Assembly: GCA_027382625.1 (NCBI GenBank)
Contig: JAJKFJ010021579.1
Coordinates: forward strand, 124,001 to 188,000
Source of the DNA: Tetmemena sp. SeJ-2015
Taxonomy: Eukaryota; Ciliophora; Spirotrichea; Sporadotrichida; Oxytrichidae
DNA length: 64,000 nucleotides
Reading direction: 5' to 3'
The notes beneath the pieces were generated by a model. That model searched no databases, was not told the origin of the DNA, and saw only the letters and a list, made by a program, of their open reading frames with translations. Below are positions 26,001 to 36,500 of this stretch, in pieces (within the stretch, counting starts at the first letter, position 1; each line of letters opens with the position of its first letter). A program made the translations under genes and the position numbers.

Positions 26001-27700
26001 TCTTACTATTTTTAGATGATGATGTATTTGGTGTGGGCCCTCCTTTTAAAGCGAGATTCGACATGTCATTTATATTTTTTTTATCTTTTTAACAACTACA
26101 AGGAGATCTTCAATGAGTCCTGCGTGCTTTTTTCAATTCCTTTGTTGTTTGGTTTTGCAATTTACAAGGATGATGGTGATAGGCTAATTTTTTTCGGTTG
26201 GGCTTTTGTCGCTATCATGGTCATAAATTAAAATTTGTTTTGGAGTTAAAGTGATTTATTTGTAAATGTGGCTGTGAATGTGATCTATGCCTTTTACTAT
26301 TTAAATGCATTTATTTTTATTGGTTGTGGAAAGCTGAGCGCATACTTCAAAAAGAAAAGATGCTGCTCGAAGCATTTGAATAGAACTCTGAGGATAGGAG
26401 AAACTCTCTTTCCTGATGCCAAATTCATGAACACAGCTACTCCTCTCAGAAAGAGTAGATTCCATCATGATAGAGTTAATTTATTTTGATGATCATATTT
26501 TTGACAGAAGCTGCAGCAACGGGAGTGACGTTTCAAAGATTTTGAAATCTCAAAAAGGAAGCAACTAAAATACCTTCAACTACTCACTGAAGGAACATAG
26601 CGTTGTGTGGAAGGATAGTCTGCTTTTTAATGTGATTTATATAAATAGGAGAGCCCTACCAATAATCCAATCAACTCCAATAATTATATCAGTAAGACTT
26701 TCATAACTCCAAAGAAGCTATCCATATAAAATAGTCATCTAATTTTTAGGTAAGCCTGGTAATATCGATGTTTCAAATATGGACCATGATGAGAAAAACG
26801 TCCAACTATCCATCAAATTCTAAAACTAAGCAAGAGAGAGAGCCCTTAATTTATTATCTTTGTTAATATCGAGCTTCATCGATTGACACCAACATAAATA
26901 GAGAGGATAAGGGTTTTGAAAATAAGGATTAAACAGCTAGGTTTTAAGATTCCTTCTTATTAATTTTAGTAATCTGTAATTTATCTCTTATTGCTTATTA
27001 AGAAATAACAACAGTGACGTGTAAGATACGATTGACGTTCCCACATTAGAATACGACAAAGGATTAATTTTTTTAAGAAATAGTCCTTATTTTAAAGTCT
27101 TAAAAAGGTACAATAGATGATATGCACATTCTTAATCCGCAAGATATCCAGAGAGCCAAAAGATCAATGGTAGCAGTTTTTATACATATTATATTGTCTA
27201 TTTTAGTTCAAGGCCATTAAGTTAAAAATAAGTATTTATTAGATTTAGGTTCTTAAGTTTCTAACCTATCCAGATTCAATAGACTGCAATAAAATGATAA
27301 TACCAGGGGAGACAGCAGCAACTACCGATCCCAAAATTTCGCCCACCTCTCCCCTTTCAATCTTTAATCAGCAAATCAAGATCCTATTCATGTGAGAGAT
27401 GGCTAAAATATCTAGTCTTTGTAGATACCGCCTCAGTACATGAGTTCCTTGAATTCAAGCTAAAATCAGCATAGAAATCTACCACAGAGTAGGGGCCAAT
27501 ACAACAATAAAAATGTAGATAGATATGGTGCTAGGGGCTAGCAGTAGGCAACATGGGATGGACAAGAATAAATCAATGAGGACTACATACAAGCTTTTGA
27601 AATTGATCAGAGAAGCAATAACACTCAATCTCATAATAAAAGCTTAATTAATAATTAGAAATAGATGAGTGCAGAATCCTTGAATCGTGCCAGAAACTGA
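23022..27700 (+). CDS. Large multi-pass ciliate surface protein, paralogue 2
   Basis: ATG at 23022 begins a signal peptide (QFYQIQTVILFILILQIQLS, Gln partly from TAA/TAG). A GTAAGT-TTATAG intron lies at the same place as in paralogue 1. The extracellular part has ISVAQTQNITFQNFQVLLD and SPNALDDMGYTNLTIQ. The juxtamembrane block GGSISFLWSLINAVQLYE, with SRFDFLPKSEF near 25060, is nearly identical to paralogue 1, as are membrane segments (VLTSCLICIKGSTVANKFE; LFGFAIYKDDGDRLIFFGWA). A Glu/Lys-rich loop is encoded near 25620-25720. After SLKEHSVVWKD (about 26600) an Asn/Gln/Ser-rich cytoplasmic tail follows (about 27280-27697), ending in TGA 27698-27700. Coding similarity alternates with unrelated AT-rich inserts at partly different sites from paralogue 1. 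Probably a surface receptor or adhesin; function unknown. Confidence 0.7.
23443..23467 (+). other. Predicted 25 bp IES, pointer TC
   Basis: TC at 23443-23444 repeats at 23468-23469. Removal (25 bp, not a multiple of three) joins SDF to SPNALDDMG, the segment conserved in paralogue 1. There are no GT-AG ends at this join. Confidence 0.5.
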
Positions 27701-28052
27701 TCCACTTTAATTATCATTTGACTATGGTCTTCTATTCTTTAGTATACTTATAACTAAATGCATGTGAATATATGAGCAAATATAAAGTAGTTACTATTTA
27801 TATAACTGTAATTTTAGAATTGATTTGAGATTATTGATTGCAATTTCAACTTTCTATCTCTAAATCTCTTGATGGCAACTTTTATCTAAATTGTTTACAG
27901 CTAGTTTATTACAATAATTTAAGTTTAATAGAGAGAGGGAGAGCATTATTAATACTAACAGCAGTAACAATAATACGACAAGCAAATAAATGAAAAGGAA
28001 GAAGAAGCGGAATTTTAGGGAATTATTCGGTCTAAAATCGAGCAAACAACAC

Positions 28053-28649
28053 TCAGAATCCGTACTTGGCGAGCTCCTCGTTGACTTTCTTGAGATCGTT
28101 GCTGTTTCTTGCCTTGGCTCTAGCTTCGAGCTTCTTCTGCTTGAGCTCGTGGAACTTGCCAGCCTTGACCTTTCTCTTCTCTTCGAGTCTCTCAACGAGA
28201 CCCTTCTTGGTCCAACCGATTTGTTGAGAGAGCTCTCCCAACACGCAGAACTTGCGGTGAGACTTCAATCTGAGCACCTTGAGGGCGTCGGGGACAACGA
28301 GTCTGCGTTTCTGGTCGTAGGGGAAGGGGATACCCTCGAAGACCTTGAGCTTGCCAAGAGCGGCGGCACCCTTGGGGGTCTTGTGTGGGAGCATGCCTCT
28401 GATGACTCTCCAGAAGACGCGAGAGGGAGCTCTGAAATGGAACTGGCCGCGTCTGGGGTTTGAGTTCATTCCCTTGTTCAGGAATTCGTGGTACTTGAGC
28501 TTGTTTCTGAAGAGAGAACCAGACTTGAGGAGGAGCTCGCATCTGACGACTACAACTCTTTGACCGTTCAAGAGTTCCTTAGCAACCTTGGAGGCGAGTC
28601 TGCCGACCAAGTGACCTCTGCCATCGATAACAATTTCCTTTTCGAACAT
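28053..28649 (-). CDS. RPL13A: Large-subunit ribosomal protein L13a (uL13)
   Basis: An uninterrupted 198-codon minus-strand frame, ATG at 28649, stop TGA at 28053-28055. It encodes the uL13 fold: the N-terminal strand and [15 protein letters not shown] motif (about residues 16-30), the [11 protein letters not shown] loop (about 84-94), then a basic C-terminal helix typical of the eukaryotic protein; length matches the family (about 200 aa). It is a structural protein of the cytosolic 60S subunit. It contains no TAA or TAG codons and no introns or inserts, and it is much more GC-rich than its surroundings, as expected of a highly expressed gene. It converges with the upstream plus-strand membrane protein gene (353 bp apart). 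UGA as its terminator is the clearest marker for the stop codon in this genome. Confidence 0.97.
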   Translation of the reverse strand: MFEKEIVIDGRGHLVGRLASKVAKELLNGQRVVVVRCELLLKSGSLFRNKLKYHEFLNKGMNSNPRRGQFHFRAPSRVFWRVIRGMLPHKTPKGAAALGKLKVFEGIPFPYDQKRRLVVPDALKVLRLKSHRKFCVLGELSQQIGWTKKGLVERLEEKRKVKAGKFHELKQKKLEARAKARNSNDLKKVNEELAKYGF

Positions 28650-29235
28650 TAGCTTTCTAGATTATAATAAATAATAAACTCATTTCTCATTATTTATAAT
28701 TTCTCCTTGCATACTTCATGCCACTTCTTTTAGGTTTTAAGGCTGAATAAAAGTTATAAGAGAATAATTATTGCTTAAAATTAATTTAATTGAATGATTA
28801 AAATAAATAGTTTAAACTAGCTTTTAAAATAGAATTATTAATAGTGAAGATGGCATTATTTAAAAATGTCTGCTTAAATATAATTAGTTGTAAGTTTAGT
28901 TATTAAATTTGTATTTGAAGTTTAGTAAAATCAGAAGAATTTACCCAAAAAAAATTAAAAAATTGTTATGTCCCAAAGGAATTAAACAAGATTTGTGGAA
29001 GATAACAGTATGAATGAAATAAGATTTAATTGATATTTTCCCTATCTCTAGGGATAAGATTTTAAGCAGAATTAATAACTAGAGTGTGATTGATTACCGG
29101 AATCAATTATCATTCAAGAAAGTTAGCTTCGAGTTCGAAAGAGGGCATCATAAATTTAATGTTATGATGATTAAGAAATTTATTTGGACTTTGAGAGAAT
29201 GTGAGTTTCCATGTTTGTGAGGTTGTAAGCATGCA
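28650..29235. other. Upstream region of RPL13A, nothing specific recognised
   Basis: AT-rich DNA 5' of RPL13A and 3' of the short TLDc gene. The RPL13A promoter should lie just above 28650, but no motif stands out. Confidence 0.5.
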
Positions 29236-30033
29236 TCACACTCCAGAATTGTTTCTCCTCTTCATTTGCAGTTGTTCATTTAAATTTAGTTTCTTATCTT
29301 TTGTTAATGAAATTTATTAAATGATTGGGAGATCGAATTGCTGAAGAGGGCCAGCGAAGAAGAGTCCATTGTTGTACTGCCAGAACTCATAGCCCATATA
29401 AGTTGAGTACTAAAACCCAAGGGTAGGGGGGCCAAGAGTGGGGTCAGTTGTCATAATTTGGTAGCTGTCCTTCTCAGCAGAGGCTATAAATAATTTATAA
29501 AGCTACTGAGGGGAAGCCGTATTTGAACACAAAAGCGCCAGGGTCTGACTTCATAGGTGAGTAGCTTCCCTTTACAAAACATAAAGCATATAATCTTGAC
29601 CTCGGTCCAGTCCAAGTCTAGGAAAGCTCCAAAGATGTCATCGGTTGTTGACTTCCACAGAACGAGTGAAGGACCTAGGTTGTCACAGTGGTCATACTTT
29701 ATTTAAAAAAAAGGTAAATATATGAAATCATGGAAATCGCTGAAGGAGGTGAAGGGATCAGTCTTGTCATAGCACTTCTTTGAAGAAGTGAAGTGGTAAC
29801 CCTTTGAAGAGAGAGCAGAGCGAACCCATTCTTGGCCTGTGGCATTCAGCACCTTAGAATCTAGAAAACTTCCAGAGGTGGCAAAGAGCTCAGTTTGCTC
29901 AGCTTTTAAATCTAGTAACGTTTTTATTTTTTCTTATAATCAGAATACTAATTAAATTTTAATCTAAGGTAGCAAGTCCCACCAAGGCAATGCAGCCAAC
30001 GCTCAAACCTACAATTGATAGCTTAGTTTACAT
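29236..30033 (-). CDS. Short secreted TLDc-domain protein
   Basis: Minus strand, ATG at 30033. A hydrophobic leader (LSIVGLSVGCIALVGLAT) is followed by a single TLDc domain: FATSGSFLDSKVLNATGQEW, FTSSKKCYDKTDPFTSFSDF, then CDNLGPSLVLWKSTTDDIFG, MKSDPGAFVFKYGFPS and GLFFAGPLQQFDLP. The frame then runs to TGA at 29236-29238. Four short inserts break the domain (29484-29505, 29572-29602, 29692-29727, 29909-29960); each has flanking microhomology, and its removal restores the TLDc consensus. The gene lacks the tectonin-like repeats of its neighbours and looks like a shortened paralogue. TLDc proteins elsewhere bind the V-ATPase or protect from oxidative stress; a secreted version has no assigned role. 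Confidence 0.75.
29484..29505 (-). other. Predicted 22 bp IES, pointer CT (+ strand)
   Basis: CT at 29484-29485 repeats at 29506-29507. Removing 22 bp gives KYGFPSASAEKDSYQ in frame. The overlapping 23 nt GT-AG intron alternative shifts the frame and meets TGA within about a dozen codons, so DNA excision explains the gene better than splicing. Confidence 0.6.
29572..29602 (-). other. 31 bp insert: IES or minimal intron
   Basis: CT repeats at 29570-29571 and 29601-29602. Excision joins DLDWTE to GSYSPMKSD. Here the insert also has GT and AG ends on the coding strand, so a 31 nt spliceosomal intron cannot be excluded. The paralogue has a non-GT-AG insert at the same codon position (30874-30910). 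Confidence 0.55.
29692..29727 (-). other. Predicted 36 bp IES, pointer TCAT (+ strand)
   Basis: TCAT at 29692-29695 repeats at 29728-29731. Excision gives SDFHDHCDNLG, the spacing seen in TLDc domains. The insert sits between FH and CDN, as do the inserts in the three paralogues of this window. Confidence 0.6.
29909..29960 (-). other. Predicted 52 bp IES, pointer AATCTA (+ strand)
   Basis: AATCTA at 29909-29914 repeats exactly at 29961-29966. Excision of 52 bp (not a multiple of three) gives LATLDLKAEQTELFATSG in frame from leader to TLDc domain. There is no GT at the 5' boundary. This is the longest and most persuasive pointer in the window. Confidence 0.7.
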
Positions 30034-30397
30034 AATTTGTGCAAATATATATTATAAATCTTAACTACAAAAATATATTAAAGGTAACATTATCGCATGC
30101 TCTTTACTATTTAGCAATTCTCGAAGATAGATTTTAATTTTATAAATTCACAATATCAAAATCTTCCTATTAAACTGGACTTCATTGTTAAAAATATATT
30201 TATCCTAAGATTTTAAGTTAATGAGTTCTAAATATTGAAGTTAAATTTAATTTTATTGAGTAAAGTTTGAATTAGTTGGCATATAAAAATGCTTGCAAAC
30301 TAATTCCAAAAGATAGAGAGAATTATTACATAGAAGAAATCAATTATTTCAGATAAATTTTATACCGAGAATAGGCAAAGTATTCTTGAGATTAGAA

Positions 30398-32166
30398 TCA
30401 TTCATGAAGAAAGAGAGGCAATTCCACAGCAGTGTTTTCAATTATTATATATTATTATAAAAAGATGAGTGGCCTTTTTGTGGTTACCTAGGATATGAGT
30501 TTCAATATTAGACAAGTTGTAATAATGAGCAACGTGCCAGTAAGTCTTTTCCTCGTCGGTAGCGTCTGTTCACACTCATTTATTTCAAATGCACTAGCAA
30601 ATTTGAATAAGATTGAGATTGGGAGTTCGAACTACTAGAGAGGGCCTACCCAGAAAAGGCCACCGTTATACTACTAGAACTCAGCGCCCATGAACACTGA
30701 GTATTGATAGCCAAGGTTGGGACCTAGGGTAGGATCAGTATACATAATCTTATCACTTTCGCTATCAGCCTAAGAGATTGAATCATATTACAAATAGAGT
30801 AAGTTATAATTGAAGGGTAGCCATACTTGAACACAAAAGCGCCAGGGTCTCCTTTCATTGGAGAATAGCCTCCAGTTAATCAATTTTGTAATAATTAATT
30901 TAGTTATAGAAGTCCAGCTTTGGTTAAGGAAGGCTCCAAAGATATCACCAGTGGTAGTTTTCCAGAGAACTAGGGAAGAGCCAAGATTATCGCATCTTAT
31001 ACTAAAACTATAAAGTGTGATTCATAAAATCTAGTATGAAAATCAGTGAAGGTGTCTAATCCGTTGGGCCTTGAATCATTTTTGTCGTAGCACTTCTTGG
31101 ATGAGTCGAAGTTGTGTCCCTGAGAGTTAATAATATTGTGGATCCAATCTTGACCGGTGGAGTTGAGAATATGAGAGTCAAGCCACAAATTAGGAGGATT
31201 GGGAGGGACAGGGGGTCTGGGAGGCGATTAGTCGGTGGTTGAAACGACCACTGTGCCATCATACTAGAGAACAGCCACTGACATTTAATTGAAAGCAGAT
31301 ATTATATGTTCCAGATTCAACTTTATGAAGAATGTCATGCTTTGTAATTTATGTCTATTGATTTAGAGGCTGCATCAACCAAAGTGATATTGCTTCCAAA
31401 GGCAGAGTACTGATTTACTAAGAATTTGCCGTCTAAGTTGAGCAGAAGGTATCCTCCTTGGTAGGGGAACACTCTCTTGTACGTGTTCACAGGGTAGAGC
31501 TGAGATATATATATCTATGATTCAGGTGCAAGTTGCTTGGATCGTAAGGGATGGCGTGAATTAAATTATAAATTGTCCTATCTGAGTCCACTTGGAAATC
31601 TGTGATATTTGTCAAGAGGAGAATGTTATCTGGCGAGTACACATTCCATAATAATTTAAACTTCTCTATTTAACCATCTCAGATTTTTTTGATTGCGATT
31701 GGAGTCCAAGTAGTAGGCTTGGCCGGAGGGAGAAAATCTTAGCTCTTATACATCTCTGCCAGCATATTTGAGTTACCACATCTGATTATCCCCAAGAACG
31801 AAGGCACCTTCTTATTATTAAAGTTATAATAGATTATTGAGATATAATTATTGATTAGGGTTGCCTTGAGGGACAGCATATACCTTACCCAATGGGTTGA
31901 CAGCTAGTGACTCAAACTTAGTGGACACGTTGAAGGGCACCCAGTTAGATGTTCTCATCCAATTAAACTAGAAAGGAGAGTCATCAAGCCACAGCTATTG
32001 CTGCTGGCTCAGGTATCCACCTTAATCTATACAATTTAGATTTATAATACAAATGTATATTAAGATCTAGGGTGATATACCCTAATAGAAGGAGGGCACA
32101 TCCCATACCAACAGTCATTGTCTTTGAGTGAAGATTCCCGGATCGAACTTTCTCTTTCAAAACCAT
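30398..32166 (-). CDS. Tectonin-like + TLDc membrane-anchored protein, third paralogue
   Basis: Minus strand, ATG at 32166 (MVLKEKVRSGNLHSK) followed by a hydrophobic stretch (TVGMGCALLLLGYI). Tectonin-like blocks then follow (WLDDSPFQFNWMRTSNWVPF with LAVNPLGKVYAVPQGN; PTTWTPIAI; NITDFQVDSDRTIYNLIHA; VFPYQGGYLLLNLDGKF) and a Pro-rich linker (SPPRPPVPPNPP). The TLDc domain follows: FDSSKKCYDKN, CDNLGSSLVLWKTTTGDIFG, MKGDPGAFVFKYGYP, GLFWVGPLQQFELP. The first TGA in frame is 30398-30400. At least three inserts with pointers interrupt the TLDc part at the same places as in the short paralogue downstream. Probably co-duplicated with it. Function unknown. Confidence 0.7.
30772..30812 (-). other. 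Predicted 41 bp IES, pointer AAG (+ strand)
   Basis: AAG at 30772-30774 repeats at 30813-30815. Removal restores KYGYPQADSESDK. Length 41, so excision is needed for the frame. No GT-AG ends. Confidence 0.6.
30874..30910 (-). other. Predicted 37 bp IES, pointer AGT (+ strand)
   Basis: AGT at 30874-30876 repeats at 30911-30913. Removal gives NQSWTGGYSPMKGD, matching the neighbouring paralogue. The coding-strand boundaries are not GT-AG, so an intron does not explain it. Confidence 0.65.
31000..31034 (-). other. Predicted 35 bp IES, pointer TA
   Basis: TA at 31000-31001 repeats at 31035-31036. Removal gives TDFHIRCDNLG in frame. It is at the same codon position as the insert at 29692-29727 in the short paralogue. 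Confidence 0.6.
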
Positions 32167-32344
32167 ATAAAAATATTATTATAAATTGAAAAACTAATGG
32201 AGAATCTAAGGATCCTCACTACTAAATTATATAAAAGCAAAGGAACTAGAATAGTTATCAAACACTCCTCTTGGATAGATTAAAATATATAATATTTGAT
32301 GTTCTTTATATATTTGCGTATTATTCTTATATCAATAATTTTAT

Positions 32345-32610
32345 TTTTGAAAGCAGCTATTCTAGTGCCCTGGATGTCGAGAACTTCAAATTTCCCAAGG
32401 TGAGTTAAAATATAAATTTATAAATTTTAAATATAGCCCTATTAATTGGTGTGAGTGTTCCACTTAAGGAGGTTATTTTTAGTGCCAGTGCTGTTTACAA
32501 CTCCTAGTCCCCAAATTGAGTTATCATACCCAATAGCTGCATCAGTTTAACATATCACAGGAGGGAAGAGCTGGTAGTTAGTGAAGCCGTTCACCGAATG
32601 ATTCAGGTTT
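32345..32610 (-). CDS. Displaced tectonin-like coding segment upstream of third paralogue
   Basis: The minus-strand frame reads NGFTNYQLFPPVICQTDAAI and GYDNSIWGLGVVNSTG, then NNLLKWNTH and, after a short AT-rich gap, LGKFEVLDIQGTRIAAF. This is a tectonin-like repeat that should follow the hydrophobic N terminus but lies about 180 bp 5' of its ATG. The same order occurs in copies A and B. Confidence 0.5.
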
Positions 32611-32619
32611 CAATTATCT

Positions 32620-33525
32620 CAATAATAACGCATGTGGATATTTACAAACAGATAGTTAAGTAACAAATAATAGTAAAATTAGAATCTTTAACATTTAATA
32701 ATACTAACTCAAGTCATCTCGTAAAAAAAATATATTTACTAAAATAAATTAAAAATTATCTTACAGTAATTTTAAATAATTAATTTCAGACATCGATTTG
32801 ATGATTTACAATCAGAAAATAAAGCATTAAGTTATAAATTGCTAATTAACCTATTATTTTTATACTAAATGTACAATGGATTTGATTAAATACTTAAATT
32901 TCATGTTTTTATAATCAAAATTTCTGTACTTCTAATGTCTGCAATTATTTTAAAACAGAGAAAAAAATTATTTATAGTGCTCAAAATTCATTTTTAGAGC
33001 TAATCTTATTTCACAATTATTATTATTATTAAAGAGCACATTTTAATTTGTAAATATTAGAACAATTCTCCTGATTCTACCTAATACTAGATAAATTGAC
33101 TGATTTTTATTTCTATAAAGTAAACTAAAAGAATTGTTAATATATGCAACTATTAAATGATTTTTCAGAACTTAGTAAAAATATGCATTTTTTCTTATTC
33201 CCTTTCTTAAGAGATAAGAATGAATGTATAAACTATTTTTGGGTTATAAAGTTTATAAAATTATTTGTGAGCATATATAATAAATATTTTTAACTCAAAT
33301 GACCTTAATGTTAATGAGAGATAACTCCAATATAAATAATTTTGCGCTTGATTAGTAGTTGTAGGCAGATCGCTATTTTATTAATCTGAGGACTTTGATG
33401 ATATTACTCTAGTTAACTCTAGTTATAGAATATTAAACTCTCGATAGACTCTTCATTAAACTTAAAATATCTTAAAATTTATGAATTCAGGCCATACTAG
33501 TGGAAAAGCAGGCCCTTTTTGGGTC
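32620..33525. other. AT-rich spacer, nothing recognised
   Basis: No conserved frame, repeat or regulatory motif seen on either strand. Confidence 0.5.
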
Positions 33526-36500
33526 TCATCTCTTCTCCCTCCTGTCTTTAGACTTATTTCTAATGGCTCGGGGAGTCATTTCTTCATCGTCTGTGTCAAC
33601 ATTTCCACGAGGTGTGAAGGTTTGCAGCTTCCCATTCATATAAATTAACAAAGTAAGTATATTACCAATTCTTAATGCCTTTTTCTTTGAAGGCAGGGGA
33701 TCCATCTTCATATAACTTAGATTTTTATCTGATATTTTTAACTCTGGGATCGTCAGATTTGTCTTTGTTCTTGGTGTGCTTTTTAGGGGCTCCTCTTTAA
33801 GTGGATTCCATACGCACGCTTTCTAGTTCCATTGTGTCATCTGGCCCCTCTTCCCTTCTTCTAGACGAATGACCTCTGTAGGAGGACTTTTCTTTCACTG
33901 ACTTTTCTTCACATTAAGATATAAGAGTTTAGGCTATTTATTCTTTAGGCAGCTTGATAACATCCATAAGGGGATCTATAGGAGTGAACGCTTGCGAAAA
34001 ATGTATTTCTTAACTGAAAGTATACATCTAATGCTTGAACTTGAGAAATGTAGCTAGTCTCTTTCTTTTTCTTGTTAGAGGGCTTGCTAACAGGTGAGAC
34101 TTTAGGAGCCATATTCAGTACAGGCAGAGATTTATCCACTGCTCGCTACTTATTTCCGCTACTCAAATCAATAAAGCAATAAATAAATATTATAATAGTT
34201 ACATTTTCAAATGAGGACCTTCCCCAGAATGAGACATTTCAGAGTCAATTTTCAGCAGCTAGCTTAGAGTGTTCCTTTCAGATGATGATTTATCAAACTT
34301 AGTGGATTAAAATAAGATTAGCGAGCGAACTTTGTAGTTGAATTCAATTAAAATATAGACTCTAAATATAAGCATTTCTATAAATTCTTGACCGTGGAAT
34401 TTAAATTATTGAAATATTGCAAGTATATAGTGTTTAAATTTCTGAAATCAGTCTTGAGATTTTACATAAGATCCCTAAAACAATAATTTAGTGGTCTGAA
34501 AGCTAAAATTTAAAATAAAATAAGGGGGATCCACTTACGGCGTATCCAATGACACCTCGTGCTTCTCTCGCATTAAATTCATAAGCCGCTTGTTCTTCTT
34601 GCTTGATATCATTCATTTAATCATAAAAATTTATATATCCTCTCAAAGGCTTTTTTCAGCTGTAGCTAGAATATAGCTTCCTCTTAAAGAGTTTAAGGAA
34701 GTCCTAACATGCAATAAAAAAAGTTTATATACTTAATTGCTTAAAAATGCGACTCTTTATTGAATTTTATTTAGCGTCTAGGTACATCTCTCCCGTCTTA
34801 TTTAGTAGGAATTCACTTAAAATATTAACACTTTCACATTAAAGAGCTAATAATATTTGCTTAGGAACTTATATCTTATGCAATAATTAAATTGCTAGCC
34901 CTCTGAGAAGAGAACTCTAGAAATAATATCTATCTTCCTCAGCTTAGCCATGACGATACTTACGTCGAGCTCTCTAATTATAGAGTCTCTTGCCTTATAG
35001 TAGGGCTTCTAAGCGTCTGCTCCATATTTCCTACACACTTTAAATCTTATATCAATCCCTCAAGCATTATATTTAAAATCGCTGAAGGAACTCTATGGAT
35101 ATAGACTCTTTGAGTGAGGGGTTGAAATACATTCTGTTTGTAATCATTTCAGTGGCCACTTTTTTAAGCGTTTGTAGCAACCCAGCGCCAGACCCTCCTT
35201 TCTTTGGAGTATCGTTCAATTTTTATCTTGATGAACTCTCTAAATCGTTCTCTAAGTCAATCTTCACACTTAAAATTGTTTTAGTCACTTATTGATAAAA
35301 ATTATCTTTGAAAAGTCTGACTTTTATCCGGGCCTCTTCTTCTTGCCAGAACTTTTTCCTATACAAATTAGAATAGGAGATTGTATGTGAGTGATTCCAT
35401 GTTTGTCAACTCTGTATAATTTGCTGGAGATAGTTCTGTAGTAAAGTGCAGTTTAAATGAGACTGCCGATGGAGAGACAGGCCAAGTTGATCACACCAGC
35501 CAGACCTCCAGTTGCAGAGAGCGCATCCGTCACAGTCTTCACTCTTCTCATACTTAAAACTATTGAATTAATTTGAGCAAAATATTTGACTAAAAATTTT
35601 CTTCTCTCGTAGATATAAACAGTAGGATCTTGGAGGTAGCCGACCATGAGAATAGGCCAGCCGTAGGGCATGTAAGATCCAACTGTCTTAGTTGCAGTTG
35701 AGTAGGGGAAATACAGATCTCAATTTAAGAAATTAATAATTTTATCTTGAGTCTTACGAGTATTAACTAATAATTAGCTTAGTTTTTATAATGTGTGGAT
35801 GAATTATAACTCTGAATTGATTGTATGTGTAGAAGTCTAGATTGTCAGAGCCAAACGACGCTGAAAAAGGGTTGTCTTTCAATATCACTTAGTTGCTTGT
35901 CATTTAGAAGAATTGCACGTTGCAAGAACTTTAAAATACTTAAATGCAAAAATGTTTATTTATTTTAAGAGCCACTAGTGAGCTGCAAGTGGCGAATATA
36001 GTTTTATAATGAATATTAGTTGATTAAATATCTAGGAAGAACTTAATAGGATTTTTGTCGAACTCGTACTGATCGAAATAGAACTTCTTGTCATACTAAT
36101 ACACAAGTGTATAGGGTATATTGCAATTATTTAATTAACATAATTGCTTTTTAAGATAAAAATAAAACATTCTTTCAATAACTGCGTTTCTTAAAAGTAG
36201 ACAATAAATTTAAAATTAAGGTTTGTCTCAGCCTCTGTCTTGCAAACCCTACCCATATTTATAATTAATATAATAGTTACCCTAGCCTGGACTCTGAATG
36301 TCTAAAATGGTTTGGTTGCAATAGTCAATAGACATAGTCAGCAGGAACATACCACTATTACAAAAACTCATTCAATGAATAAGTGAGTGAGCAATTATAA
36401 AAGTTTCTAATATTGTCCCAACCTCCGCGCACAGTTGTGTTGGTGGAATTCAAAATTATAAATTATTTTGCAAAAGTGGTAGTGGGACACCAATAGTAAT

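Noticed and set aside
27860..28563. Several overlapping frames over RPL13A on both strands
   Set aside because: These are shadow frames of the GC-rich ribosomal protein gene.
29484..29505. Spliceosomal intron of 23 nt (GT...AG)
   Set aside because: Removal by these ends shifts the frame and meets TGA within about a dozen codons. Removal of 22 bp between CT repeats keeps the TLDc frame.
35095..35295. Plus-strand 66-codon frame with signal-like start
   Set aside because: It is antisense to a conserved cytoplasmic block (RLFKDNFYQ region) of the minus-strand membrane protein gene.
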